From Acidimicrobiaceae bacterium (lineage in GTDB: Bacteria; Actinomycetota; Acidimicrobiia; Acidimicrobiales; RAAP-2): DNA of 39,969 bases. The position numbers were made by a program, and so were the translations under genes. The notes beneath the pieces were generated by a model. That model was not told where the DNA came from. It saw nothing but the letters and a program-made list of their open reading frames with translations, and searched no databases. Positions 32,056-39,473 of this stretch are shown here, one piece after another. The stretch is from NCBI GenBank assembly GCA_003136415.1, contig PLEI01000059.1, positions 1 through 39,969 of the forward strand. The letters are read 5' to 3'. Position 1 is the stretch's first letter; each line of letters opens with the position of its first letter.

Positions 32056-32811
32056 TTATCCAGGCGATCCGATTTTGGTGCTCAGGAATGGATCTTGGTC
32101 TTCACCTCTGAAATAGTCCACTCGGTGAACTCGGCTTGAGTAGGTCGTCCAGCCACCAGAGTCTGTGTGAAGTTTCTCAATGATGACCCGAACCTTGGCC
32201 ACCACTTCATCCTCCCCGGCGGCGTCGGTGTAAGCCACTTCAACTACGTACTCTCCAGTTTGGGGATACCCGCCGTCGGGCGTCTTCTGAAAGCCGATCG
32301 ATTCGGGCGTAGCGCCCGACCAATTGGCCGACGAATGACGGACTGTTCCCGACATAACGAACTCATCACCGGACGGCACAATCGGCGTCTCTGTAAAGAC
32401 GTTGCTGTACTGATTGATGGTGTTGCTGTCGTTTAGATGCCCATAACCGCAGATCCAACTGTCGGCGGACTTGATGAGCGCGAGTCCCGGTCCGACGTTC
32501 TTTAGCCTCGCTTCCACGAAAACCGAGTTCACAGTGTCTCTCGGGATCGAGCGAATTTCAACCGCGCTAAGGTCGTTTGGGACAATCCACGGACGGGTTG
32601 ATGAGGTCACCGCCTTCTCAGCGGCAGCGGCTTGGCGGCGTCCAGTTTCAATCTCTGCGGCGGCGTCCACCGCTAAGTCCTTCGTCTTCTTCGCCATCCA
32701 CAACGTGGCCCCTGCCACGGCAAACGACGCGATGATTCCTAGGACTGCCAGCCGCACACCAAGCGAATCCGTCTTGAGAACGAACGTTGCCGCGAAGAGA
32801 CGCGTTTGCAT
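32056..32811 (-). CDS. Membrane-anchored protein of unknown function
   Basis: From the ATG at 32811 the protein is 251 residues. A membrane helix at about 20-38 (RLAVLGIIASFAVAGATLW) is followed by a helical stretch AKKTKDLAVDAAAEIETGRRQAAAAEKA, then a beta-rich domain of about 180 residues with VEARLKNVGPGLALI and YVVEVAYTDAAGEDEVVAKV. The domain looks like an immunoglobulin-type fold seen in many unnamed membrane-bound proteins. I do not recognise the family. The longer in-frame start at 32949 adds a proline-rich segment without a ribosome site. Confidence 0.55.
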   Translation of the reverse strand: MQTRLFAATFVLKTDSLGVRLAVLGIIASFAVAGATLWMAKKTKDLAVDAAAEIETGRRQAAAAEKAVTSSTRPWIVPNDLSAVEIRSIPRDTVNSVFVEARLKNVGPGLALIKSADSWICGYGHLNDSNTINQYSNVFTETPIVPSGDEFVMSGTVRHSSANWSGATPESIGFQKTPDGGYPQTGEYVVEVAYTDAAGEDEVVAKVRVIIEKLHTDSGGWTTYSSRVHRVDYFRGEDQDPFLSTKIGSPG

Positions 32812-33011
32812 AATGGTGAACCTACTCACCGACGGTGATACACGAACGCACACAGATAAATCTCCCGATTGCGGTGACGGCCCCGGCACGGTGGACACGA
32901 CCACCCAGATGGGGCCCGACGGCCATAGTGGGCCCGTCGGAGTCGGCACGATAAAGGTGACCGAGGTGATCGACCGCTAGGTGATCGTGAAGGCGGCAAG
33001 GTTGCCCGGCG

Positions 33012-34226
33012 TTACCTACCCGCGGCGTAGAGGGAGGCGATCTGCGTGGTGGTGAGGACAGTGGGGAAGACGGCGACTTGCGAAATGTCACCTGGGAACC
33101 ATCTCCCGGCGTTGTCACCTCTGGCACCGATTACAACCATCGACCCATTAGGGACATTCAACGAATTTGCGATTCCGCCCGACTGGGTAGCGCCACCATT
33201 TGCACTAATAGTCAGGACTTTTGTAGCCGCCGTATAAGTGACGGCCACCATCGACCAGCCCGAAGCCGGTATTACTGTGGCAGGAGTGCCGTAGTCACCA
33301 TAAACACTTGCTGAAACAACTGGTGATCCTGAGTTCCAGTTGTCCCATAGTTCAAGTTGTCCGTCGAGACCGGCAGGTCCCGTCGAAAACCACATGTTGT
33401 TACCCATATTGCTTGGATTGATCCACCCTACGACCGTAGAATCATGATTTTGAAATGGGGCTAAGGAACCAGACGCAGTGCTAGTGATACTACTCCCCGC
33501 GCTTCCATCGAACAGCGCCGCCGTGTCTGACGGTGTGCCAGTGATCGGTCCGGTCTGGCCTAACGTGACTCCGCCGTTGACCGTGCCGGTGTAGCCGTTG
33601 CCCGAGGAGTCGACCGCGGTCGTGGAGCCGGAGGCGTCGCTCAACTTCCACCAGGCGGCGGGCGAGAGTGACGACACGAGCTGGTCGTAAGAAGCAACGT
33701 ACGCTGGCGTGCTCTGGCCCGGGCCGGCGAGGGCCAGCGACCCATTGCAGTTGGTACCGAGGCTGGTGGTGTATCTCCACGATTGGGTGGTGTTGCCGGT
33801 GGTGAGGTCCATCGTGCAGTCGCCGTTCTGGGTCTGCATCGCGTAGCCGACCTGGGTCAACGAGTCGGCGTTGTCGTAGGAGACGGTGCCGTAGCTGGTG
33901 GAAGACACGGGAGACGCGGTAGTAGAGGCGACACCGGTCATCGCGCCGACGCCGACCAGCGTCACCTCAGCGAGTCCGGCCGTGATGTTGGCGCTACTCG
34001 GCATAGCCGTTGGTGGTGCACCGGTGGACGTGGTGATCGAACGCACGTCGTTCGCGGCGGCCGTGAGCGACGTGGCGTCACGCTGGACCGACGCGGCCGC
34101 GATTTCGTGCGCGAAGGTCGGGATCGCGATGGTGGCCAGCACGGCCAAGATGACGATGGCGATAATGAGCTCGAGGAGGGTGAAGCCCCGGCGGCGTGTA
34201 CTGGTAGAGGTGGGTCTGGCGGACAT
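33012..34226 (-). CDS. Type IV prepilin-like protein with LamG-type C-terminal domain
   Basis: The 404-residue protein has a classical prepilin start: a short basic leader, cleavage site RRG14-F15TLLE with the glutamate at position five of the mature protein, and a 20-residue hydrophobic helix IIAIVILAVLATIAIPTF. A pilin-like region with a CNG cysteine pair follows to about residue 180. A concanavalin/LamG-type domain then runs from about 183 (YDQLVSSLSPAAWWKLSDASG, DSSGNGYTGTVNGG, AALFDGS) to the end (WFPGDISQVAVFPTVLTTTQIASLYAAGR). Such fusions may carry a sugar- or surface-binding head on a pilus tip. No pilus assembly genes are nearby, so it would rely on machinery elsewhere. Confidence 0.82.
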   Translation of the reverse strand: MSARPTSTSTRRRGFTLLELIIAIVILAVLATIAIPTFAHEIAAASVQRDATSLTAAANDVRSITTSTGAPPTAMPSSANITAGLAEVTLVGVGAMTGVASTTASPVSSTSYGTVSYDNADSLTQVGYAMQTQNGDCTMDLTTGNTTQSWRYTTSLGTNCNGSLALAGPGQSTPAYVASYDQLVSSLSPAAWWKLSDASGSTTAVDSSGNGYTGTVNGGVTLGQTGPITGTPSDTAALFDGSAGSSITSTASGSLAPFQNHDSTVVGWINPSNMGNNMWFSTGPAGLDGQLELWDNWNSGSPVVSASVYGDYGTPATVIPASGWSMVAVTYTAATKVLTISANGGATQSGGIANSLNVPNGSMVVIGARGDNAGRWFPGDISQVAVFPTVLTTTQIASLYAAGR

Positions 34227-34674
34227 GGTGGCAATGGTGTAGAGGCGAGGATGGCGCGCACGCAGGTGTCGGCGTTTGTCGAGTGGGGGTCGTTATTGTG
34301 ACAATTGTCACAACGAATGAGTGGACGGTGGCAGTGGGCTTGACTACTTACACGATTGGGCAAGGAGCATTGGACCGGAGAACTTGGCTGATGCGAGGAT
34401 CCCAGAGAATCAGAAGACCACCCCGCATACTCGAAGCCCCCAACGATTTCACTTACGTGACGGGGTTGACGGATGTTAGTTAGAACCACAGACTAACGAC
34501 TTGATGCACAACTCAACTTCGGACGTGCGCTCCCGGTCGGCGGCCTGCCTGCCTATGAGTTCCTCTGGCGGTAGGTGAGGACTGCGGCCCACGCCCCTTT
34601 CGCTTAGCGGTGTGAAAAAGTTGCTGCGTTGAGTGGCGCCCGCTTTCTCTCGACTTCGCGTGACCGTTGCGCCG
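34227..34674. other. Intergenic stretch without recognisable gene
   Basis: No frame here has convincing coding character. A weak six-base stem (GTTAGT 34475-34480, ACTAAC 34492-34497) is the only structure noticed. It probably contains the promoter of the prepilin gene. Confidence 0.3.
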
Positions 34675-35175
34675 CTAGGCCCACTCGAATACGCCCCGGA
34701 ACTTCTCGGTGCGTAGGTGCATGTCTGAACGCACCAGGTCGGCCACAGGTTGCGGCAACGACTGCAGTTGCCATGCACGCTCAGCATCCAGGTCGTCCGG
34801 TGAGGCGGAGGCCACGGCCCGTAGTGCGTAGAAGGCAGCACCCAGCTCATGGTCGGCCATGTGGGCCGTAGCTGCGGCGTGACCGCACGCGCGTGCAGCT
34901 AGGGCCGCTGACCCTTGCACCTCCCGGGCCGCCGCATGTGCGGCAACCGCAGCGGCCCGCGCTTGTGCCATGGAACATTGACCGGTGGCCCACGCCCGGG
35001 CAGCTGCCACAGCATCAGCGGGCCTGGAATCGCCCGGGCGCTCAGCCTCGAACATCGGCAAGACCCGTTCGGCGCAGTCAGCCGCCCACGCCGCCAGCAG
35101 GCGGTGGTCAGTGGGGGCCAACGACCCTCCACGGCGAACAGCGACCAAGCGTGGGTCACGAGACGAGCGAGCCAT
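34675..35175 (-). CDS. Imm-5-like putative immunity protein
   Basis: The 166-residue protein matches the putative immunity (Imm-5-like) family. It begins RDPRLVAVRRGGSLAPTDHRLLAAWAADCAERVL, then GDSRPADAVAAARAWATGQ, and continues with alanine-rich helices AARAAAVAAHAAAREV and HAAATAHMADHELGAAFYALRAV. Members are all-helical and are listed as immunity proteins of polymorphic toxin systems, although they also occur alone. No toxin is adjacent here. It lies just before repeat copy 3, near the proposed right end of the island. Confidence 0.75.
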   Translation of the reverse strand: MARSSRDPRLVAVRRGGSLAPTDHRLLAAWAADCAERVLPMFEAERPGDSRPADAVAAARAWATGQCSMAQARAAAVAAHAAAREVQGSAALAARACGHAAATAHMADHELGAAFYALRAVASASPDDLDAERAWQLQSLPQPVADLVRSDMHLRTEKFRGVFEWA

Positions 35176-35657
35176 GCCAACTACTGTGCCACGGGGCCCG
35201 TACTACGCCAGTACAGCGCACCTCCCGCCAGTCAAGGGCGCGAGTCCTTACCGGGCGAATTCAGAAATGGCGTTCAACGACAGGGGCGACATACTGCTGC
35301 GAACCGTGTCGTTACCGCAACTCGCTCGTAAAAGGCCAATGGAGTAGAACCCAAAATGCGTCGAATTGAAGTTCATCACCGCCATGAGTAATACTCAGGG
35401 CTGTGATGACCATCAGTCAGACCAGCACCCAGGAACGAACCACTTCCATTGCACCTATGAAGCGCGCATTTCGCCACTTGCCGCACACCAATCGCCAAAG
35501 TCGTGCCTACGCGGCCCTTGCGCACACTGTCTCAGACCAGGGCCATCGCCGCGTGCGCGAAATCACCGCCGCGTGTTTCGCTCTTGCAGGTGGCACCACA
35601 AGTGCGCTTGGGCGCCTACGCAGCGGTCACAGGAATTTCTCGACGCGATCCAAGACC

Positions 35658-35687
35658 TTTCGCCACTCACCTAACCTATTTCGCCAA
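35658..35687 (+). repeat. Paired integrase arm-type site candidate, right end
   Basis: TTTCGCCAC at 35658-35666 and TTTCGCCAA at 35679-35687 repeat the pair found at 7467-7496, in the same orientation and with the same 21 bp spacing. They lie about 100 bp inside the proposed attR, mirroring the distance on the left side. Confidence 0.5.
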
Positions 35688-35770
35688 TTGACACTCACCA
35701 CAGCCTCGTTCGACCCTTCCGCAAACCCTCTGCAGGAGTACCGTGAGCAGGAACAACGGAAACTGCTTCC

Positions 35771-35798
35771 GCGGGTTCGCAACCTGCTAGCCCCACCA
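35771..35798 (+). other. Candidate attR: tRNA T-arm and acceptor-like fragment
   Basis: GCGGG-TTCGCAA-CCTGC is a T-arm-like stem-loop followed by TAGCCCCACCA. Aligned without gaps to bases 7350-7377 of tRNA-Ile, 20 of 28 positions agree. The last 12 (CTAGCCCCACCA) are identical, and the T-stem differences are compensated on both strands. This is what the displaced 3' end of the original tRNA should look like after integration. A short identical core and a similar GCCCCACCACG word at 39735 keep the call tentative. Confidence 0.45.
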
Positions 35799-35997
35799 CG
35801 AGGGTTTCCCATAATTGGCGGAAATCTTTCCGATAAATGATTCGATAAATCGGGCGTCCGGCCACACACTCTCGGTGGGGTTACGGCGTCTCCAGCAACC
35901 AGTGGGATAGTTGGGGTGGTCGGCCGCGCAACAGCTTCATCACCTTAACGAGCAACCGGGGCTCTTCATTGATGGAATTGCCGCAATAGGTGACTTG

Positions 35998-37317
35998 TCA
36001 CGGGACTAGACGAACCTTGCCAACGTACGACCAGGTCAACCCGTTGGTGGAGTGAAGCACGCCGCCATACGGGCTGGCCTCGAAGACAGCGTTACCAACG
36101 GTATCGAAGCCTTGCGAAGTCCACTGAGGAGCGAGCAGACGCCCCTCGTCGCGGTAGTGCCAAGTCTGACCACCATTGGCGCTGGTGACGATGACACCGG
36201 TGATGTCGGAGAACCACACGACCGAACCCGACGTGTTGGATCCCACTATTGCGGGAACGCTGTCGCGCAGACCATTGGTATTAAGGCCTTGGATGTGTCC
36301 TTGGGCGAGCAGGTGCCATGCCTGCCCTCCGTTGGTGGTGCGGTAGATGTAGTCGTTACCCTGTTCCATACCACCGTCGAGGGAGCAGAACAGGTACCAC
36401 GTGGAAGACGTCACGGCGCGCGCGCGAATCTGACCTTGGCCCCAACAAGGTGTAGCAATCGTGCTCCACGTCTGCCCACCGTTCGTCGTCTGGACGAGGA
36501 CCTCTGGTGTATCGCCGCCTTGGCTGGCCAGTCCGCTCATCGGCCCGTACTGGGCTAGCAATTGCGTGCTGATGACCTTGAGGTTGAGAGCACCATCGAT
36601 CTTCTTGAGAGAGAGTAGGACAGTTGTGTCAGTGGGGATCACCGCGGCGTTCGACGGTGATGAAGCACCGGCTCGGAACGCACTCAAGGTGGTAGGGCAC
36701 AGCGAGGTGTTCCCTTTGTCCGAAGGAAGACAGACCTGGGCCGTCACCCACACCGTCGAACCCGACGATGTCAACGTGAGCGGTTGGCCAGTGATGTGGG
36801 CGGCGCGCCAACGATGGCCACCGTCCGTGGTGACGAAAAGTGAGTGGGACTGCTGAGTCCCCGCCACGTAACCCACCGTCGGCGAGACGAACGTCACCAT
36901 CGGACCCCAGAGCACGGTTGGCAGGGGTGCGACCACCCTCCACGACGAGCCGGCGTTGCTCGTGAAGGTGATGAAGCTGTTGCGCGGCCGACCACTCCAA
37001 CTATCCCACTGGGTGCTGGAGACGCCATAACCACTATGCGGGGTCAGCATCGACAACCCCATCACGGTCGACGACGACAGAGTCTCGCCGTCGGCCACGG
37101 GAATGAGCGGGGGGAGTTTGGGTGCAGTGGTTTGCTTGGCGACAGGAGGGGTGCGGTACACCGACTGCGTAGTGGTGGCGACACCTCCGGCTATGACGGC
37201 GATGACTACCGTTGCAATGACGAGGCGTCGGAGTCTCGTGCGACGTCGCGCCTCGGGAATCAGGACCGAGATGTCCTCGGGTTGAGCGGCTGCCTTAGGT
37301 TCGTCCAAGAGTGTCAT
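35998..37317 (-). CDS. Membrane-anchored YCF48/BNR-type beta-propeller protein
   Basis: The 439-residue protein has a cytoplasmic N-terminus with a basic block (LIPEARRRTRLRR at 19-31), one membrane helix at about 32-50 and a large outside region with at least five propeller repeats. Their strand ends read TSNAGSSW, TTDGGHRW, TTNGGQTW, TTNGGQAW and SANGGQTW. This repeat is typical of YCF48/BNR propellers, here probably a sensor or binding head outside the membrane. It starts 12 bases after the GntR stop and forms an operon with it. The divergent gene at 37728 encodes a shorter protein with the same N-terminal block and helix, so the two are related. Confidence 0.75.
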   Translation of the reverse strand: MTLLDEPKAAAQPEDISVLIPEARRRTRLRRLVIATVVIAVIAGGVATTTQSVYRTPPVAKQTTAPKLPPLIPVADGETLSSSTVMGLSMLTPHSGYGVSSTQWDSWSGRPRNSFITFTSNAGSSWRVVAPLPTVLWGPMVTFVSPTVGYVAGTQQSHSLFVTTDGGHRWRAAHITGQPLTLTSSGSTVWVTAQVCLPSDKGNTSLCPTTLSAFRAGASSPSNAAVIPTDTTVLLSLKKIDGALNLKVISTQLLAQYGPMSGLASQGGDTPEVLVQTTNGGQTWSTIATPCWGQGQIRARAVTSSTWYLFCSLDGGMEQGNDYIYRTTNGGQAWHLLAQGHIQGLNTNGLRDSVPAIVGSNTSGSVVWFSDITGVIVTSANGGQTWHYRDEGRLLAPQWTSQGFDTVGNAVFEASPYGGVLHSTNGLTWSYVGKVRLVP

Positions 37318-37329
37318 GATCGCCCTCCG

Positions 37330-37677
37330 TTACTGGACCGACAGGATCATGGATGCGAGTTCGTCCTTGCGGTATCCCTGCTCGCGCGCGAGTAAGACGA
37401 GTTCGTTGATCTTGGTCAGAAGTGCACTGCGCGCGGGAGTTCCGACCACCCGGATGCCACGGCCTCTCGTGAAATCAAGGACGCCCTCGTCTCGCAGTAT
37501 GTGTAGCGCCCGAATAACGGTGTTCTTGTTCACTTCCAGGACGGCGGCAAGGTCAACCGCAGGCGGGAGGCGTTCGCCTTCAGCCGCTTCACCATCTGCA
37601 ATCGCACGCCGGATCTCTGCGGCAACTTGGTGGTGCAGAGACACCGGTTCATTCCTGTTGACTTGGGAGAATTTCAT
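37330..37677 (-). CDS. GntR-family regulator, YtrA type
   Basis: The 115-residue protein has the GntR winged helix (LHHQVAAEIRRAIADGE, LPPAVDLAAVLEVNKNTVIR, ALHILRDEGVLDFTRGRGIRVV) and a short helical end. I use the ATG at 37677; the longer form to 37746 would cross the operator and the divergent start. The ATG lies at the edge of a perfect 7-5-7 palindrome (37679-37697), so the protein should repress its own operon and the divergent gene at once. Unlike usual YtrA regulators its partner is not an ABC transporter but a membrane-anchored propeller. Confidence 0.85.
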   Translation of the reverse strand: MKFSQVNRNEPVSLHHQVAAEIRRAIADGEAAEGERLPPAVDLAAVLEVNKNTVIRALHILRDEGVLDFTRGRGIRVVGTPARSALLTKINELVLLAREQGYRKDELASMILSVQ

Positions 37678-37678
37678 A

Positions 37679-37697
37679 GTACTATCTCGAATAGTAC
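37679..37697. promoter_or_regulatory. Shared GntR operator and divergent promoters
   Basis: GTACTAT-CTCGA-ATAGTAC is a perfect palindrome between the GntR gene and the divergent gene. TACTAT is a plausible -10 box on the plus strand (37680-37685) and, through the symmetry, also on the minus strand (37696-37691). One bound repressor could close both promoters. Confidence 0.6.
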
Positions 37698-37727
37698 CAT
37701 CATCTGACCGTGTGGCAAGGAGTACTG

Positions 37728-38513
37728 ATGACGATTGTTCGCTCACGAGAGGTCGTGGAAACGACCGTCCCCGGCGATATTGAAGTACTGATCAAAGAGG
37801 CCAGACGTCGGACTCGCCAGCGCCGGTTCGTCGTGGTGCTGGTCATCATCGTGGTGATCGTAGGGCTGGGTCTCGCTTATTACGGGAGTCGGCGGATCAC
37901 TGATTTGGGTGCAACCGCTCATCACGATCCGGGCACGAAAGCCCTCGCCGCAACGCCTCAAAATGTAGTCCCGTCGCCCTACCCCGCCACGTTGCAGATG
38001 ACACCAGGACTCTCGCAGTCATCAGATAGCCCCCAGACTCTTCATTGGGGAACTCGCCTCAGTACGGCACAGGCTCGTTGGGTCACACTTTCTTCATTCG
38101 GGTCGACGTATCGCTGGGGGGTGTGGCGCCCCAACGGATTGCCACAGACGTTCCCAGTGCGCAGCACCGACGGTGGCGCGACATGGACGGCTGCCGGACC
38201 GCAACTCGCCTCCGACTGGGCTGGTGGGTCGCTCTTTTACGTCTCGCGGGTGCTCGCCGAGAGTCCGTCGGCGGTCGTTATGGTCAGCAACTCGATTATC
38301 GACGTGACGACCGACTCCGGCCACCACTGGTTTCAGTACCTCTACTCAGCAGACTCGTGGAACATGACGCGGCACAATTTCGCGGGCGGCCGTATTGGAC
38401 TTCGCATCGGGCCCGCCTCGTTTGCGTATATTCCGCCGAAGAACAGCTTTGCCTTGTACGAACTCAATGTGGCTCAACACCAATGGCATCGGGTCAGCGA
38501 GTCTCTGGGTTAG
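37728..38513 (+). CDS. Membrane-anchored extracytoplasmic protein, relative of the divergent propeller
   Basis: From the ATG at 37728, preceded by AAGGAG at 37718-37723, the protein is 261 residues. It has the same N-terminal layout as the neighbour at 35998-37317: DIEVLIKEARRRTRQRR at 18-34, then a membrane helix VVVLVIIVVIVGLGLAYYG. The outside region of about 200 residues has STDGGATW and TTDSGHHW, two propeller-type repeat ends, but is too short for a full propeller. The two genes probably arose by duplication and are controlled by the shared GntR operator. Confidence 0.68.
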   Translation: MTIVRSREVVETTVPGDIEVLIKEARRRTRQRRFVVVLVIIVVIVGLGLAYYGSRRITDLGATAHHDPGTKALAATPQNVVPSPYPATLQMTPGLSQSSDSPQTLHWGTRLSTAQARWVTLSSFGSTYRWGVWRPNGLPQTFPVRSTDGGATWTAAGPQLASDWAGGSLFYVSRVLAESPSAVVMVSNSIIDVTTDSGHHWFQYLYSADSWNMTRHNFAGGRIGLRIGPASFAYIPPKNSFALYELNVAQHQWHRVSESLG

Positions 38514-38884
38514 CTCAATTAGTCAGGCAATTTGCGATGCGGGTTTTGGTTCGACGTGAACCCTCACTCCAACACGGCGCCTAGTTGGGATATATTCGCT
38601 GAACTTGTACACGTCTGGTCACCATTGATTGTGGTGACAGATTCGGTGTTCATCAGTGCTGAGCCAGCCAGGGGCGCTGGTGAGAAAAGGCGCAATTCGT
38701 GGTGAGCGTAACGAAAAGGTCTGGCTTTAGACCCTGTTTCGGCCTTTCCTGATGTCACCAAAGGTCTTTAATCACCGAGCCTTCCGTATTTATGGGAAAC
38801 CCTCACCACGAGGGATTTGGACAAATAACCCAAATCCGTTCGGGTAAACATTCGGACAAAAGTCAGACTCGGCTAGGAGACTCC
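38514..38884. other. Intergenic stretch without recognisable gene
   Basis: No coding frame is convincing. CACCACGAGGG at 38803-38813 also occurs at 35794-35804, and GGGAAACCCTC just before it is the reverse complement of the sequence after the 35794 copy. These may be short intergenic repeats of this genome. Confidence 0.3.
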
Positions 38885-39016
38885 ATGGCAGCCGACTGCA
38901 GCCGCTACCGTTTCGTCGATTTAGGGAAGAACGGCTTGGTCAAGGTCGGCGATTCAACGAAACTCGTGGCGCAAACGCGTCCGAACGGACACAAGCCAGA
39001 CCAGAACCCTGGGTGA
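38885..39016 (+). CDS. Small hypothetical protein
   Basis: An ATG at 38885 with AGGAG seven bases upstream opens a 43-residue frame (MAADCSRYRFVDLGKNGL, then VKVGDSTKLVAQTRPNGHKPDQ). The ribosome site and GC-rich third positions support it, but the length is short and no family is recognised. It ends two bases before the convergent membrane-protein stop. Confidence 0.4.
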   Translation: MAADCSRYRFVDLGKNGLVKVGDSTKLVAQTRPNGHKPDQNPG

Positions 39017-39017
39017 G

Positions 39018-39473
39018 TCAAACGAGTGTGGTCGCCTGTTTGCGATGCAGCTGAGGTCGAATTCGGACTAGGTAGTAGATCGGGAGTAGCAAGACCGAAA
39101 CGTCACCAACAAAGAACAAGATGATCATCGATACGACCCACCTACCTTTGGACCTGCCAAGTGATGTGAAGGCGGACTTCGGAGTTCGGGATGCGTCAAT
39201 GATCGTCCAAGCGGGCAACAAGATAAAAATGGGGAGCAACACTATCGGGGCGACGGTGGCCAAGATTCGTCCGCGCGCCACGATGACGTGATGCCCAAGG
39301 AACTGAATCCACACGGTCGAATTGCCCGTCGGATGTGGTGCTATCAAGAGGCCGAGGGTGGCGATGACAACGACGCCGAGCACAACAAGGATAAACCGCC
39401 AGACGGTGGCCGCTTGGTTCTTTTTGCCAACTTCCGTGTTCACATCATTGCCGGCGGACTGCGTCTCGATCAT
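39018..39473 (-). CDS. Small membrane protein of unknown function
   Basis: The 151-residue protein has three hydrophobic helices: about 24-44 (VWRFILVVLGVVVIATLGLLI), 69-90 (ILATVAPIVLLPIFILLPAW) and 112-135 (VVSMIILFFVGDVSVLLLPIYYLV). A basic tail RIRPQLHRKQ follows. The ATG has GGAGG seven bases upstream. Loops contain charged and polar residues (IDASRTPKSAFTSLGRSKGR). I do not recognise the family. Confidence 0.6.
   Translation of the reverse strand: MIETQSAGNDVNTEVGKKNQAATVWRFILVVLGVVVIATLGLLIAPHPTGNSTVWIQFLGHHVIVARGRILATVAPIVLLPIFILLPAWTIIDASRTPKSAFTSLGRSKGRWVVSMIILFFVGDVSVLLLPIYYLVRIRPQLHRKQATTLV

Larger units (their letters stand above)
35257..35798 (+). repeat. Dispersed right-end module, copy 3 (most complete)
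   Basis: This copy has all parts in order: the 80-base leader shared with copy 1 (35257-35335), the hairpin (35369-35410), a TCGCCA pair at 35471 and 35492, a second pair at 35660 and 35681, a TCGACCCTTC-GCAAAC block at 35710-35726 and the tRNA-like end at 35771-35798. Both pairs are spaced 21 bp. An open frame at 35403-35840 crosses it but is not conserved as protein in the other copies. No gene is otherwise visible in 35176-35997. Confidence 0.65.

Noticed and set aside
24000-35410. The three hairpin repeats as a CRISPR array or integron attC sites
   Set aside because: The copies are kilobases apart and about 250-550 bp long, with no spacer series, no cas genes and no integron integrase.
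35403-35840. 145-codon open frame through repeat copy 3, with related short frames in copies 1 and 2
   Set aside because: The frames share sequence because the DNA is repeated, but they end at different points and the hairpin and motif pairs, not the protein, are what is kept.
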